This document shows, one piece after another, positions 20,461 to 29,138 of a DNA stretch of 64,000 nucleotides. The number at the start of each line of letters is the position of its first letter. The stretch's first letter is position 1. The notes beneath the pieces were generated by a model. It had not been told where the DNA came from and made no database searches. It was given only the letters and a program-made list of their open reading frames with translations. Both the position numbers and the translations under genes were made by a program. The DNA is from Serratia nevei (GTDB lineage: Bacteria > Pseudomonadota > Gammaproteobacteria > Enterobacterales > Enterobacteriaceae), in the NCBI RefSeq assembly GCF_037948395.1, contig NZ_CP149940.1, positions 2,418,001 to 2,482,000 on the forward strand. Reading direction: 5' to 3'.

Positions 20461-20671
20461 AGAGATTGGAAGTGTTTCATTTATAGCACAAATGCATTTA
20501 AAGACGCGCCCAGCGGCCGCCTGGCGCCGATGGCCCGCAGCGCACGATTCCTCAACGAAAAATCCCTTATCAAGATTAGGCCTGCTGGATAATAGGCTAC
20601 GCTAATTATTGCTCTGTTGCGCTATATCACCTGACGGGCGCGACAAGCCATTCCATAACAAGATTTGTTTC

Positions 20672-20701
20672 GCCGAAGGCAGTGACGCCTTCGGCTTTTT
20701 T
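20672..20701 (+). terminator. Perfect hairpin terminator or attenuator just before the molybdoenzyme operon
   Basis: GCCGAAGGC (20672-20680) and GCCTTCGGC (20687-20695) form a perfect 9-bp stem with a 6-base loop, followed by six T. It ends one base before the GGAG ribosome site of the next gene (ATG at 20715). No plus-strand gene ends upstream; DUF1003 reads leftward. It is therefore more likely to act on the operon's own leader than to end another transcript. Confidence 0.8.
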
Positions 20702-20714
20702 GGAGTCATGAGCA

Positions 20715-22937
20715 ATGAGCATATCCCAAGTTCCGCTTTCGCGGCGGCGGTTTATCGTCGGCGCCGGGGCGTTGGTGATCGGCGCCTATCTGCCGTCCAC
20801 CGGCGCGCTGGCGCGTTCGGCTGCCCCGGCCGCCTCCGGCGCGGCGACGTTTGACGCCAACGCCTTCGTTCAGATCGGCGCCGACGGCGTCGTCACCGTG
20901 ATCAGTAAACACACCGAAGTGGGCCAGGGGGTCTATACCGGCATGGCGACGCTGGTCGCCGAAGAGCTCGATGCCGATTGGGCGCAGGTACGGGTCGTCG
21001 CCGCGCCGGTGGACACCAATATCTACAAAAACCTGACCTTCGGATTCCAGGGCACCGGCGGTTCCAGCTCGGTGGCCAATGCCTATGAGCAGATGCGGCG
21101 CATGGGCGCCATGGCGCGTGCGCTGCTGGTGCAGGCCGCCGCACAGAGTTGGAAAACCTCGGCGCAGGAAATTACCGTGCAGGCGGGCAAGATCCGCCAT
21201 GCCGCCAGCGGGCGCGAGGCGGGCTTCGGCGAATTCGCCGCGCTGGCCGCCACGCTGCCGCCGCCCGATCCCGCCAGCCTGACGCTGAAGGATCCGGCCA
21301 ATTTCACCCTGATCGGCAAAACGCGTGGCCTGCACCGCGTCGATTCGCTGGCGAAAACCAACGGCAGCGCGCAGTTCTCGCAGGATATCCATGAGCCGGA
21401 CATGTTGACCGTCACCATCAAGAAGCCGCCGCGCTTCGGCGGCAAGGTGGCGACCTTCGACGCCGAACGAGCGCTGGCGGTGCCGGGGGGGGTGGCGGTG
21501 AAGCAAATCGCTACCGGCGTGGCGGTTTACGCCAAAAACACCTGGGCGGCGATCCAGGGGCGGGAGCGGCTGAAGGTGACGTGGGACGACGCGCAGGCCG
21601 AACGGCGCAACACCGAGGAGATCTACGCCGAATTTCGCCAGGTGGCGCAGAAAACCGGCGTGGTGGCGAAGAGTTCCGGTAAGCCGGACGAGGTGTTCGA
21701 CAAGGCCGACAAGGTGATCGAGGCCGAATACACCTTCCCCTATGTCGCCCACGCGCCGATGGAGCCGCTGGACGGCTATCTGTTCTGGGACGGCGAGAGC
21801 GTCAAGGCGCGCTACGGCTGCCAAATCCAAACCCTCGATCACAAGCAGCTGTGCGATCTGTTCGAGTTGCCGCCGGACAAGGTGCAGATTGAAACCATTC
21901 TGGCGGGCGGCAGCTTCGGCCGGCGCATCGATTTAGGCAACCCGACGCTGGGGCCGGATCTGGCGGCCGACATGGCGGCGGCGGCCAAGGGCATCGGCCC
22001 CGGCCACGGCGTGAAGGTGGTATGGACGCGCGAGGACGACATTCGCAACGGCTGGTATCGCCCGATGATCCTGCACCGCCTGCGCGGGGCCATCCGCGGC
22101 GGCAAGGTGGTGGGCTGGACCGATACCGTGGTCGGCCATTCCTGGACGCGCCACAGCGCGATGGATGCGCTGGTGGTCAACGGCCTCGATCAGATGATGG
22201 TCGAGGGCGCCAGTGAGGTGTCATACACCTTCGAAGCCTTCCGCTGCGATGCGCACATCGTGCCGGGCAAGGTGCCGACCACCTCGCTGCGGTCGGTGGC
22301 CAGCACCCACACCGGCCACGCGGTGGAGAGCTTTATCGATCAGCTGTTGCAGGAAACCGGGCAGGATCCGGTCGAAGGGCGGCTGGCGCTGATGGGCGAT
22401 GCGCCGCGTGCGGCGGGCGTGCTGCGCGCGGTAGCGAAAGCCGCTGACTGGCAGGGCGCGAAAGTGGTGGACGGACGCGCGCGCGGCGTGGGCGTCGCCA
22501 AGGCGTTCGATACCTATGTGGCGCAGGTGGCCGAGGTCTCGATCGGCGAAGGCGGCATCCCGAAAGTGCACAAGGTGTGGTGCGCGGTGGACTGCGGCGT
22601 GGCGGTGAACCCCGACGTGATCCGCGCGCAGATCGAGGGCGGCATCGGCTACGGCCTGAGCATGGCGCTGTACGGCAATATCACGCTGAAAGATGGCGTG
22701 GTCGAACAGTCCAATTTCAATAACTTCCGCCCGCTGCGCATCGATGAGATGCCGGAGATCGAGGTGATCATCGTGCCCTCGAGCGAGAAACCGACCGGCG
22801 TGGGCGAGCTGGGGGTGCCGACCATCGCCCCGGCGGTCGGCAACGCGCTGGCGCTGCTCGGGCGGCCGCGCACCTCGCTGAGCCTGCCGCTGCATAATCC
22901 TACCGCGAACCCGGCGTCTGACAAGGAGAGAACCTGA
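20715..22937 (+). CDS. Molybdopterin-binding large subunit of a periplasmic aldehyde/isoquinoline oxidoreductase
   Basis: A 740-residue IorB-like enzyme of the xanthine oxidase family. Residues 1-35 are a twin-arginine signal ([17 protein letters not shown]), so the folded enzyme is exported by Tat. Two molybdopterin domains follow, with the family end motif [18 protein letters not shown]. With the next two genes it matches the three-subunit, cytochrome-linked dehydrogenases (isoquinoline oxidoreductase-like; AldH of acetic acid bacteria). The true substrate, aldehyde or N-heterocycle, cannot be read from sequence. The ATG at 20715 is preferred over an out-of-frame ATG at 20708. Confidence 0.88.
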   Translation: MSISQVPLSRRRFIVGAGALVIGAYLPSTGALARSAAPAASGAATFDANAFVQIGADGVVTVISKHTEVGQGVYTGMATLVAEELDADWAQVRVVAAPVDTNIYKNLTFGFQGTGGSSSVANAYEQMRRMGAMARALLVQAAAQSWKTSAQEITVQAGKIRHAASGREAGFGEFAALAATLPPPDPASLTLKDPANFTLIGKTRGLHRVDSLAKTNGSAQFSQDIHEPDMLTVTIKKPPRFGGKVATFDAERALAVPGGVAVKQIATGVAVYAKNTWAAIQGRERLKVTWDDAQAERRNTEEIYAEFRQVAQKTGVVAKSSGKPDEVFDKADKVIEAEYTFPYVAHAPMEPLDGYLFWDGESVKARYGCQIQTLDHKQLCDLFELPPDKVQIETILAGGSFGRRIDLGNPTLGPDLAADMAAAAKGIGPGHGVKVVWTREDDIRNGWYRPMILHRLRGAIRGGKVVGWTDTVVGHSWTRHSAMDALVVNGLDQMMVEGASEVSYTFEAFRCDAHIVPGKVPTTSLRSVASTHTGHAVESFIDQLLQETGQDPVEGRLALMGDAPRAAGVLRAVAKAADWQGAKVVDGRARGVGVAKAFDTYVAQVAEVSIGEGGIPKVHKVWCAVDCGVAVNPDVIRAQIEGGIGYGLSMALYGNITLKDGVVEQSNFNNFRPLRIDEMPEIEVIIVPSSEKPTGVGELGVPTIAPAVGNALALLGRPRTSLSLPLHNPTANPASDKERT

Positions 22938-23395
22938 TGATTCAATTAACCGTAAACGAGCAGCCGCTGACCTTCGAGGGCGATCCGCACATGCCGCTGT
23001 TGTGGTTTTTGCGTGACGAAGCCGGCCTGACCGGCACCAAGTTCGGCTGCGGCATCGCCATGTGCGGCGCCTGTACCGTGCATCTGGACGGTGTGCCGGT
23101 ACGATCGTGCATGACGCCGGTCTCCGCCGCCGTCGGCAAAAAAATCACCACCATCGAAGCCGTGGGCGCCACGCCGGAAGGCAAGGCGGTGCAGGAAGCT
23201 TGGCTTGATCTGGATGTGGTGCAGTGCGGCTACTGCCAGTCCGGCCAGATCATGAGCGCCACCGCGCTGCTGGCGCAAAGCAAGGATCCGAGCGATGCGG
23301 ACATCGACGCGGCGATGGGCGGCAACGTCTGCCGCTGCGCCACCTATGTGCGCATTCGCGCCGCCATCCACCAGGCCGCCAAGGCGTTGGGTTAG
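22937..23395 (+). CDS. [2Fe-2S] small subunit of the molybdenum hydroxylase
   Basis: A 152-residue IorA-like electron-transfer subunit. The N-terminal ferredoxin domain binds iron-sulfur through [15 protein letters not shown] and the following VRSC; the C-terminal helical domain binds the second cluster through QCGYCQSG and NVCRCATY. Its ATG overlaps the stop of the large subunit by 1 base (TGATG), so translation is coupled. It has no export signal of its own and is presumably carried across the membrane with the Tat-bearing large subunit. Confidence 0.92.
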   Translation: MIQLTVNEQPLTFEGDPHMPLLWFLRDEAGLTGTKFGCGIAMCGACTVHLDGVPVRSCMTPVSAAVGKKITTIEAVGATPEGKAVQEAWLDLDVVQCGYCQSGQIMSATALLAQSKDPSDADIDAAMGGNVCRCATYVRIRAAIHQAAKALG

Positions 23396-23406
23396 GGAGA
23401 GATGCG

Positions 23407-24711
23407 ATGAGCAATGCCTTGAAAGGGCTGTTATGGCTGATTATCGCCGTGGTGGTGTTGGCGGGAGGATACGCGCTGTACACGCTGCTGCGGCCCACCG
23501 GCGCGGAGCCTGCGGCGCCGATCGCCGGGGCGCCGGCCGGCATCACCGATAAACTGGCGCGCGGCGAGTACCTGGCGCGCGCCGCCGACTGCGTGGCGTG
23601 CCACACCGCGCCGGGCGGCACGCCGTATGCGGGCGGCTTCGCCTTCAAACTGCCGTTCGGCACCATTTACGGCACCAACATCACCGCCGACAAGGAGACC
23701 GGCATCGGCAACTGGAGCGACGATCGGTTCGTGCGCGCGGTGCGTGAGGGCATCGGCCCGCAGGGCAACCTGTATCCGGCGATGCCGTACACCTCGTACA
23801 CCGAACTGAGCCGCGACGACGTGCTGGCGATCAAGGATTATCTGTTCAGCCTGCCGCCGGTGAAGCAGGCCAACCCGCAAAACGATTTGTCGTTCCCGTT
23901 CAACCAGCGTTGGGGCATGAAATTCTGGAACCTGGCGTTCTTCCATGAGCAGCGCTTTGCGCCGGATCTCAACAAGGACGAGCAGTGGAACCGCGGCGCC
24001 TATCTGGCGACGGCGCTCGGCCACTGCGGCGAGTGCCATACGCCGCGCAATCTGGGGTTCGGCCTCAACCAGAGCAAGCACCTGAGCGGTGAAGTGGTGC
24101 AGGGCTGGTTCGCCGCCAACATCACGCCGGATAAGCAGACCGGCATCGGCGGCTGGAGCGACCAGCAGCTGTCGCAATATCTGGCCACCGGCCATGCCCC
24201 GGGGCGCAGCAGCGCCGCCGGCCCGATGGCGGAAGCGGTAGAAAACAGCCTGCAGTTCCTGACGCCGGAAGACAATCTGGCGCTGGTGAAATACCTGCGC
24301 GATATCGAACCGATCGCCGGCGACGGCGCGGCGGCGGTGAACCTGCAGCCGAAGGGCGCGGGGGCCTCCACGCCGATCCTGCCGGGCGGGCAAGACAGTT
24401 CGCTCGGGCGCCGGGTATTTGCCAACGACTGCAGCGGCTGCCACCAGTGGAACGGGCCGGGCCGCCAGAGCGAGTACGCGTCGCTGGTAGGCAGCACGGC
24501 GGTGAACGATCCGCAGGGGCGCAGCGTGGTGCAGGCCATCCTGAAGGGGACGAGCATCAGCATCGGCGATCGGCATGAAATGATGCCGGCGTTCGGCAGC
24601 GCCTATTCCGACGAGGAAGTGGCGGCGGTCGCCAACTTCGTGGTCGGCCACTTCGGCGATAAGCAGGGCAACGTCACCGCCAAACAGGTGGCGGAGCAGC
24701 GCAAGCAGTAG
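23407..24711 (+). CDS. Membrane-anchored tri-haem cytochrome c subunit
   Basis: A 434-residue c-type cytochrome with an N-terminal helix (LLWLIIAVVVLAGGYALYTL) and three haem motifs: CVACH at C62, CGECH at C207 and CSGCH at C342. Spacing is that of the cytochrome subunit of alcohol and aldehyde dehydrogenases, which pass electrons to ubiquinone. The ATG at 23407 lies 11 bp after the small subunit. The same three-cytochrome module is fused to NicB about 10 kb away. Confidence 0.9.
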   Translation: MSNALKGLLWLIIAVVVLAGGYALYTLLRPTGAEPAAPIAGAPAGITDKLARGEYLARAADCVACHTAPGGTPYAGGFAFKLPFGTIYGTNITADKETGIGNWSDDRFVRAVREGIGPQGNLYPAMPYTSYTELSRDDVLAIKDYLFSLPPVKQANPQNDLSFPFNQRWGMKFWNLAFFHEQRFAPDLNKDEQWNRGAYLATALGHCGECHTPRNLGFGLNQSKHLSGEVVQGWFAANITPDKQTGIGGWSDQQLSQYLATGHAPGRSSAAGPMAEAVENSLQFLTPEDNLALVKYLRDIEPIAGDGAAAVNLQPKGAGASTPILPGGQDSSLGRRVFANDCSGCHQWNGPGRQSEYASLVGSTAVNDPQGRSVVQAILKGTSISIGDRHEMMPAFGSAYSDEEVAAVANFVVGHFGDKQGNVTAKQVAEQRKQ

Positions 24712-24747
24712 CGCATCGCGGCCGCCACGGCGGCGTGCAGGTTAAAG

Positions 24748-24779
24748 GCGGCGATATCGCGGATATTGCCGCTTTTTTT
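24748..24779 (+). terminator. Intrinsic terminator after the cytochrome c gene
   Basis: An 11-base stem (from 24748) with one G-T pair, GCGGCGATATC against GATATTGCCGC, and a 3-base loop is followed by seven T at 24773-24779. It closes the three-gene molybdoenzyme operon. Confidence 0.85.
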
Positions 24780-24834
24780 ATTGCCGGCATGCCGGCGGCA
24801 GTGTGACGCTCAATCAAAAATCAGAGGGGGGACC

Positions 24835-24981
24835 GTGATAAAAATCGTAACGTTGTTAACCAATCAAAACTACCTGGCCTGTCTTGTAGCAGCATTACTC
24901 TTCATCGTTACGGCCGATACCAACCATCTGCGTGATAGCATTAACTATGGGCTGCAGACCGTCTTTGATGCTGAAGGATAA
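24835..24981 (+). CDS. Small phage-remnant membrane peptide
   Basis: A 48-residue peptide with one hydrophobic helix (LACLVAALLFIVTA). The start is a GTG at 24835 behind a purine-rich AGAGGGGGGA ribosome site; an ORF extending back to 24766 runs through the terminator and is not credible. A terminator follows at 24994. Function unknown. Confidence 0.5.
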   Translation: MIKIVTLLTNQNYLACLVAALLFIVTADTNHLRDSINYGLQTVFDAEG

Positions 24982-24993
24982 CAGTAAACAAAC

Positions 24994-25017
24994 CCACCGA
25001 TGAGGTGGTTTTTTTGC
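24994..25017 (+). terminator. Intrinsic terminator in prophage remnant
   Basis: CCACC (24994-24998) pairs with GGTGG (25004-25008) around a 5-base loop and is followed by a run of seven T. Confidence 0.7.
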
Positions 25018-25094
25018 TTTCTAGGGGGTGCTTTACCCAGCAAGTGAGATTCGTTATCATTTGCCTGGTTGATTGTTACTATAAGGATGTAGAA

Positions 25095-25295
25095 ATGCAA
25101 AAGTCACTATTGGTTGCCCTGGGGGTGATAGTTCTATCAGGATGTGCAGGCCAGAACGATGATTATCAATTGAATAGCAAACAATCGTCTGCTCAGAAAG
25201 ACAGCAAAGAGTGGAAGGAGTTTGTTGCTCCTCTGTCTACCAAAACGCAATCACCACAAGACAGACTGATGAAGCGTGCTGAGAGAAACTACTAA
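25095..25295 (+). CDS. Small phage-type lipoprotein
   Basis: A 66-residue lipoprotein precursor. The signal MQKSLLVALGVIVLSGCAG holds the lipobox LSGC, with the acylated cysteine at residue 17, and a short charged, glutamine-rich mature part follows. The ATG at 25095 with an AAGGA ribosome site is chosen; an upstream in-frame start at 25005 lies in the preceding terminator. It resembles small prophage lipoproteins, but I cannot name the family. Confidence 0.65.
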   Translation: MQKSLLVALGVIVLSGCAGQNDDYQLNSKQSSAQKDSKEWKEFVAPLSTKTQSPQDRLMKRAERNY

Positions 25296-25306
25296 CAGAG
25301 AAAAGC

Positions 25307-25328
25307 CCATTGGAGTGGGATTTTTGCT
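25307..25328 (+). terminator. Weak intrinsic terminator after the lipoprotein gene
   Basis: CCCA (25308-25311) pairs with TGGG (25318-25321), flanked by A and T runs. Of the same style as the terminator at 24994. Confidence 0.55.
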
Positions 25329-25336
25329 TTCTGGCA

Positions 25337-25447
25337 TTAGTGTTTTTTTAATGGTATATCACTCCCAAAATTCGCTATGAACTCAGGGTTAAAAGCTATC
25401 GCGAGCACGACTGCTGCCAGAACCAGTATCAACATTTTCTTTTGCAT
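25337..25447 (-). CDS. 36-residue membrane peptide in prophage remnant
   Basis: A minus-strand gene too short for usual ORF calling: ATG at 25447, TAA at 25337, with GAGG 7 bases before the start. The product begins MQKKM, continues as a single hydrophobic helix (LILVLAAVVLAIAF) and ends in a short polar tail with KKH. The first residues (MQKK) echo those of the convergent lipoprotein (MQKS). Function unknown; a small phage membrane protein is likely. Confidence 0.5.
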   Translation of the reverse strand: MQKKMLILVLAAVVLAIAFNPEFIANFGSDIPLKKH

Positions 25448-25612
25448 AGTGACCTCATAGCTATTTAGCCAGAAGCCATGTTGTCACGCTGACCACACTT
25501 GATTCCAGGGAAAAGCCCGACAAATCGCGGGCGAAAACCGCTTTTCGTTGCCTACTTCATGCTCTCTGTTACCATGTAACGACTTGTTACTTGTCTATGG
25601 GAAAAGGACGAA

Positions 25613-25894
25613 ATGCTTAAGTTGATTGGTGGGCTGCTGATTTTAGTTGGTGCAATTACTGTTGGTTACGCTATCGGCATGGAAGTTACTGTTGGCTACG
25701 TTGATAAGGTTTACAACAGTGGGCTGATGGCAAACCGAGAGATTTACACAATTGCAGGTAGTGCAACGGCTATTATCGGCACCTTAGTTGCTATGACTGG
25801 GGTGATTGCTGAGTTTTTGGAAAAAAGAGAAAACGAAAAGTTAGACATCTTGAAAAATATCAAGAATGGCTTAGCTGACCACCTAGAGAAATAA
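25613..25894 (+). CDS. Two-helix membrane protein in prophage remnant
   Basis: A 93-residue protein with two hydrophobic segments (residues 4-22 and about 46-66, including LIGGLLILVGAITVGYAIG) separated by a short loop and followed by a lysine- and glutamate-rich tail of about 27 residues. An AAAAGGA ribosome site lies just before the ATG. It precedes a terminator and the tape-measure fragment. I do not recognise the family. Confidence 0.6.
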   Translation: MLKLIGGLLILVGAITVGYAIGMEVTVGYVDKVYNSGLMANREIYTIAGSATAIIGTLVAMTGVIAEFLEKRENEKLDILKNIKNGLADHLEK

Positions 25895-25919
25895 TCTCTC
25901 TCGAAAAAATTATTTATAA

Positions 25920-25942
25920 CCTCGCTTCGGCGGGGTTTTTTT
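25920..25942 (+). terminator. Intrinsic terminator before the tape-measure fragment
   Basis: CCTCGC (25920-25925) pairs with GCGGGG (25930-25935) around a TTCG loop and is followed by seven T. Confidence 0.75.
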
Positions 25943-25960
25943 ATGCCCGGAGAACACTAA

Positions 25961-26230
25961 ATGTCAGAACAAAACGGCGGCAGCCTCGTCTATCAGGTCG
26001 ATATCGACACTGCAAAAATGATCACCGGGAGCCGTAGGGCATCTGTTGTTCTTGAGGAGATGGAAAAACAGTCAGGAAAGGCAGAGGCCAGCTTATCAAA
26101 ACTCGAGCGCCAGGCTGGTTCTACAGGCTTAACTCTTGGCACTCTGCCACGTGTCGCTAAAGCTGAGCAGATGACCACCGGCGGCAGTGCGCAATATTGG
26201 GTGGGCAAGGCGGGGTTAGCCCTGGCTTAA
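25961..26230 (+). pseudogene. Truncated phage tail tape-measure protein
   Basis: Only 89 residues remain of a protein that is normally many hundreds long. The N-terminus (MSEQNGGSLVYQVDIDTAKM, then a helical segment with EEMEKQSGKAEASLSKLE) matches lambdoid tape-measure starters. The frame ends at 26230, overlapping the 3' end of the convergent LysR gene by 15 bp, so the deletion junction lies at about 26190-26215. Confidence 0.75.
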
Positions 26231-27106
26231 TTGATTGAAAAGATAGTCAAAGACCACGCGCACGCGCGCCGGGCAGGCGTGCTGATGCGTATGATAGAGG
26301 TTGACCGGCCAGGGCGGCGGGGCGTCGCCCGGCAGAACGGCTACCAGCTCACCCGCAGCGAGGTGTTTTTCAACCAAATACCCGGCCAGTTGGCCAAAGC
26401 CTAAACCGGCGAGCACCGCTTTACGCTCTATATCGGGCGTGTCGGTGACGAAGGCGGCGGACTTCGGGTAGAGATAACGTTTTTGGCTAAATTCCCAGGG
26501 CCAGTAGCGCCCGGTCTTGCGGTTCACCAGCGCGACAATCGGCAGATGGGCGAGTTGGTCTACCTGCTCCGGCGGCGGCAGGCGATCGAGCAGCGTCGGC
26601 GAGGCAACCAGATGGAAAGGCATGGTTCTGGGCTGGCGAACGATACAGGTTTGGTCGTGCAGAAAGCCGATGCGAATGCCGATATCAATTCTTTCTTCGA
26701 CCAGATCGCTGTGGATATTCGACAGGTGGAACTCGATCGTAATCGCAGGATACTGGCGCGCGAATTCCGCCAGTATCGGCATGACGACCTCGCTGCCATA
26801 GGTATGCGGCGCCGTAAGGCGCACCACGCCGCCGAGATCTTCCGCCGCTTTCCCCTGCGGCTGAAACAGCCTGTTCAACTGATCCATCGCCGTTTTGGCC
26901 TGCTCAAGAAAGCCGAGGCCGAAATCCGTGATTCTCACGCTGCGGGTATTGCGGTGGAACAGCTGCTCACCGAGCACCGACTCGAGCTCTTTGATGGCTC
27001 GGGTGACTTTTTGCGGGGAAATGCCGAGCCTGGTGGCCGTGTGTTTAAAGTTCATCTCCTCGGCGGCGGCGCAGAAAATGCGCAAGGCTTCTTGTCTGTT
27101 TTGCAC
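26216..27106 (-). CDS. LysR-family transcriptional regulator
   Basis: A 296-residue LysR protein. The N-terminal helix-turn-helix (ALRIFCAAAEEMNFKHTA, SPQKVTRAIKELES) is followed by an effector domain typical of regulators beside oxidoreductase genes. The GTG at 27106 with GAGGT upstream is preferred; an ATG at 27157 adds residues that do not fit the family. It is divergent from the SDR gene at 27217 and probably controls it. Its final residues may have been altered by the prophage deletion next to it. Confidence 0.88.
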   Translation of the reverse strand: MQNRQEALRIFCAAAEEMNFKHTATRLGISPQKVTRAIKELESVLGEQLFHRNTRSVRITDFGLGFLEQAKTAMDQLNRLFQPQGKAAEDLGGVVRLTAPHTYGSEVVMPILAEFARQYPAITIEFHLSNIHSDLVEERIDIGIRIGFLHDQTCIVRQPRTMPFHLVASPTLLDRLPPPEQVDQLAHLPIVALVNRKTGRYWPWEFSQKRYLYPKSAAFVTDTPDIERKAVLAGLGFGQLAGYLVEKHLAAGELVAVLPGDAPPPWPVNLYHTHQHACPARVRVVFDYLFNQLSQG

Positions 27107-27216
27107 GTTGACCTCTTTGTTCCAAAAAATGGAATTCTCAAAGCATAACACTTCCATTTACCGGGCGGAAACGGCGGATAAAGTATTCGCACTGGCCCTA
27201 ACAAGAGGAACGAGAG

Positions 27217-27960
27217 ATGAACCGTATTTCAGGCAAAGTGGTGGTGATTACCGGCGCCAGCAGCGGGCTGGGCGAGGCGACCGCATTACATCTGGCCGCG
27301 CAAGGGGCGACGGTGGTGGTGGCGGCGCGCAGGAAAGATCGTCTTGATGCGCTGGTTCGGCAAATCGTTGGCGACGGCGGCACCGCGTTGGCGCTGCAGG
27401 TGGATGTGACGAAGCGTCAGGAGGTCGAAGCGATGATCGCCCAGACCGTCAGGCAGTTTGGCAAGATTGATGTCCTGGTCAACAACGCGGGGCTGATGGC
27501 GATCGCACCGCTGAGTGCCGTGAAGGTCGATGAATGGGAACGGATGATCGATATCAATGTGAAAGGCGTGCTGTACGGCATCGCGGCAACCTTGCCGCTG
27601 TTCGAAAAGCAGCAATTCGGTCATTACATCACCATTTCCTCCATTGCCGGCAAGAAGGTGTTCAGCCCCGGCGGCACGGTCTATAGCGGCACGAAATTCG
27701 CGGTCAGCGCGATCGCCGAAGGTTTGCGTCACGAAGTTGGCGGAAAGATCAGAACCACGACGATCGCCCCCGGCCTGATCGACACCGAACTGAAACAGGG
27801 CAGTTCGCACGCGGAAAGTTTGCAGGCCGTCGGCGAACTCTACCAGAGCCAGGCAATTTCCGCTGATGCCATCGCGCGCGCCATCGCCTATGCGATCGAG
27901 CAGCCTTCGGACGTGGATGTGAGTGAGATTGTCATCAGGCCGACCGTGCAGGAGTTTTAA
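27217..27960 (+). CDS. Short-chain dehydrogenase/reductase
   Basis: A 247-residue classical SDR. The nucleotide-binding motif is TGASSGLG, the structural motif NNAG, and the catalytic residues are S in TISSIAGK and the Y and K of YSGTKFAV. Substrate unknown. It is divergent from the LysR gene and 60 bp before the metallo-beta-lactamase-fold gene, with which it may form an operon. Confidence 0.9.
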   Translation: MNRISGKVVVITGASSGLGEATALHLAAQGATVVVAARRKDRLDALVRQIVGDGGTALALQVDVTKRQEVEAMIAQTVRQFGKIDVLVNNAGLMAIAPLSAVKVDEWERMIDINVKGVLYGIAATLPLFEKQQFGHYITISSIAGKKVFSPGGTVYSGTKFAVSAIAEGLRHEVGGKIRTTTIAPGLIDTELKQGSSHAESLQAVGELYQSQAISADAIARAIAYAIEQPSDVDVSEIVIRPTVQEF

Positions 27961-28020
27961 ATCGCCAGGGGGCATTCCCAGGGTTTTTAGCCGTATCTTC
28001 TTATCGTTATGAGGTTTTCT

Positions 28021-28971
28021 ATGCGTCGCAATCTGCTTATTGGCGCCTTTTTCGCCGCTTTTTCTGCCGCTGCAATGGCCGCGGCGCCTTTTTCTACAAT
28101 AGACAATCCCGGGTTCTACCGGATCATGCTGGGCAATGTGGAAGTGACGGCCCTGTCTGATGGCATCAGCCCGATGCCCGCCGATAAAATCTTGATCAAC
28201 ACCCGGCCGCAGCAGCTTGAAAAGGCGATGGCGGCCAACAACCTGTCGCTGCCGTTGCCGACCTCGGTGAACGCCTACCTGATCAATACCGGAAGCAAGC
28301 TGGTTCTGGTCGATGCAGGCACCGGCGCGCTGCATGGCAAAGCGCTGGGCAAAATGATGAAAAACCTGAACGCTTCCGGCTATCAGGCGGAGCAGGTGGA
28401 TGAGATTTATTTAACGCACCTGCATCCCGACCATGTGGGCGGGTTGATGGCGGACAAGCGTCTCGCCTTCCCGAACGCCACCGTCTGGGTGGAAAAAGAC
28501 GAAGTCGCTTTTTGGCTGAGCGAAGAGAAAAAACGGCAGGCGGAAGAGAAAGATAAACGTTTCTTCGATGCCGCCATCGCCTCATTGCAGCCTTACGTCA
28601 CGGCGGGGAAGCTGAAAACGTTTGAAGGCAATCAGGTGCTCACCCCGGGCATTTCGGCTATCGATACGCGTGGGCATACGCCAGGACACAGCGTGTTCGC
28701 CGTCGAAAGCAAAGGGCAAAAGATGGTGATTCTGGGGGATATGATCCACGTCGCCTCGGTGCAGTTTTCCGATCCGAATGTCGCCATCGCCTATGACATC
28801 GACGTCCCCGCCGCCGTTGCGCAGCGCAAGCGGCTGTTCGATGACCTCGCGCAGCAAAGGGCGCTGGTCGCGGGGGCGCATTTGTCCTTCCCGGGCCTTG
28901 GCTACATCAATAAACAGGGGAAAGGTTACGACTGGCAGCCGTTGAACTATGGCGCGATGAATCCACATTAA
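28021..28971 (+). CDS. Periplasmic metallo-beta-lactamase-fold hydrolase
   Basis: A 316-residue protein with a signal peptide (MRRNLLIGAFFAAFSAAAMA). The zinc-binding motif THLHPDHVGG is followed by the later histidine ligand in RGHTPGHS and the bridging aspartate in ILGDMIH. This is the lactonase-like branch of the superfamily, so a lactonase or general esterase is possible; a beta-lactamase role is not indicated. The ATG at 28021, with GAGG 6 bases upstream, is chosen over 28009. A terminator follows at 29012. Confidence 0.87.
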   Translation: MRRNLLIGAFFAAFSAAAMAAAPFSTIDNPGFYRIMLGNVEVTALSDGISPMPADKILINTRPQQLEKAMAANNLSLPLPTSVNAYLINTGSKLVLVDAGTGALHGKALGKMMKNLNASGYQAEQVDEIYLTHLHPDHVGGLMADKRLAFPNATVWVEKDEVAFWLSEEKKRQAEEKDKRFFDAAIASLQPYVTAGKLKTFEGNQVLTPGISAIDTRGHTPGHSVFAVESKGQKMVILGDMIHVASVQFSDPNVAIAYDIDVPAAVAQRKRLFDDLAQQRALVAGAHLSFPGLGYINKQGKGYDWQPLNYGAMNPH

Positions 28972-29011
28972 TCGGCATGAGAGCAAGGCAAGAAGGCAGA
29001 CGAACAATGTG

Positions 29012-29035
29012 AAGGGGCCAGGCGGCCCCTTTTTG
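29012..29035 (+). terminator. Intrinsic terminator after the hydrolase gene
   Basis: GGGGCC (29014-29019) pairs with GGCCCC (29024-29029) with flanking AA/TT pairs, followed by five T. Confidence 0.85.
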
Positions 29036-29138
29036 CCGACGTTCAGAAAGCCGCTTCCGTGCAGAGCGCAGGGCTTTCACACCGTACGTTGTGTGTTATT
29101 TTGGCCGCTGTGGATAACCGGCAATCGGGTAAAAGAGG

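Larger units (their letters stand above)
24780..26215. mobile_element. Prophage remnant, AT-rich, about 1.4 kb
   Basis: Between the operon terminator at 24779 and the LysR gene at 26216 the composition turns AT-rich and genes become small: a membrane peptide, a lipoprotein, a 36-residue membrane peptide on the minus strand, a two-helix membrane protein, and a tape-measure N-terminus cut off at the LysR end. Three hairpin terminators separate them, as in phage late and moron regions. No integrase, capsid or attachment site is visible, so the element is dead. Confidence 0.7.

Noticed and set aside
20460..20714. Molybdenum-cofactor riboswitch before the molybdoenzyme operon
   Set aside because: I could not match the leader to the known Moco RNA pattern by eye. 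Only the terminator hairpin is supported; a covariance-model search would decide.
28021..28971. True beta-lactamase
   Set aside because: The THLHPDHVGG zinc motif and size fit the general hydrolase/lactonase branch, not the resistance enzymes.
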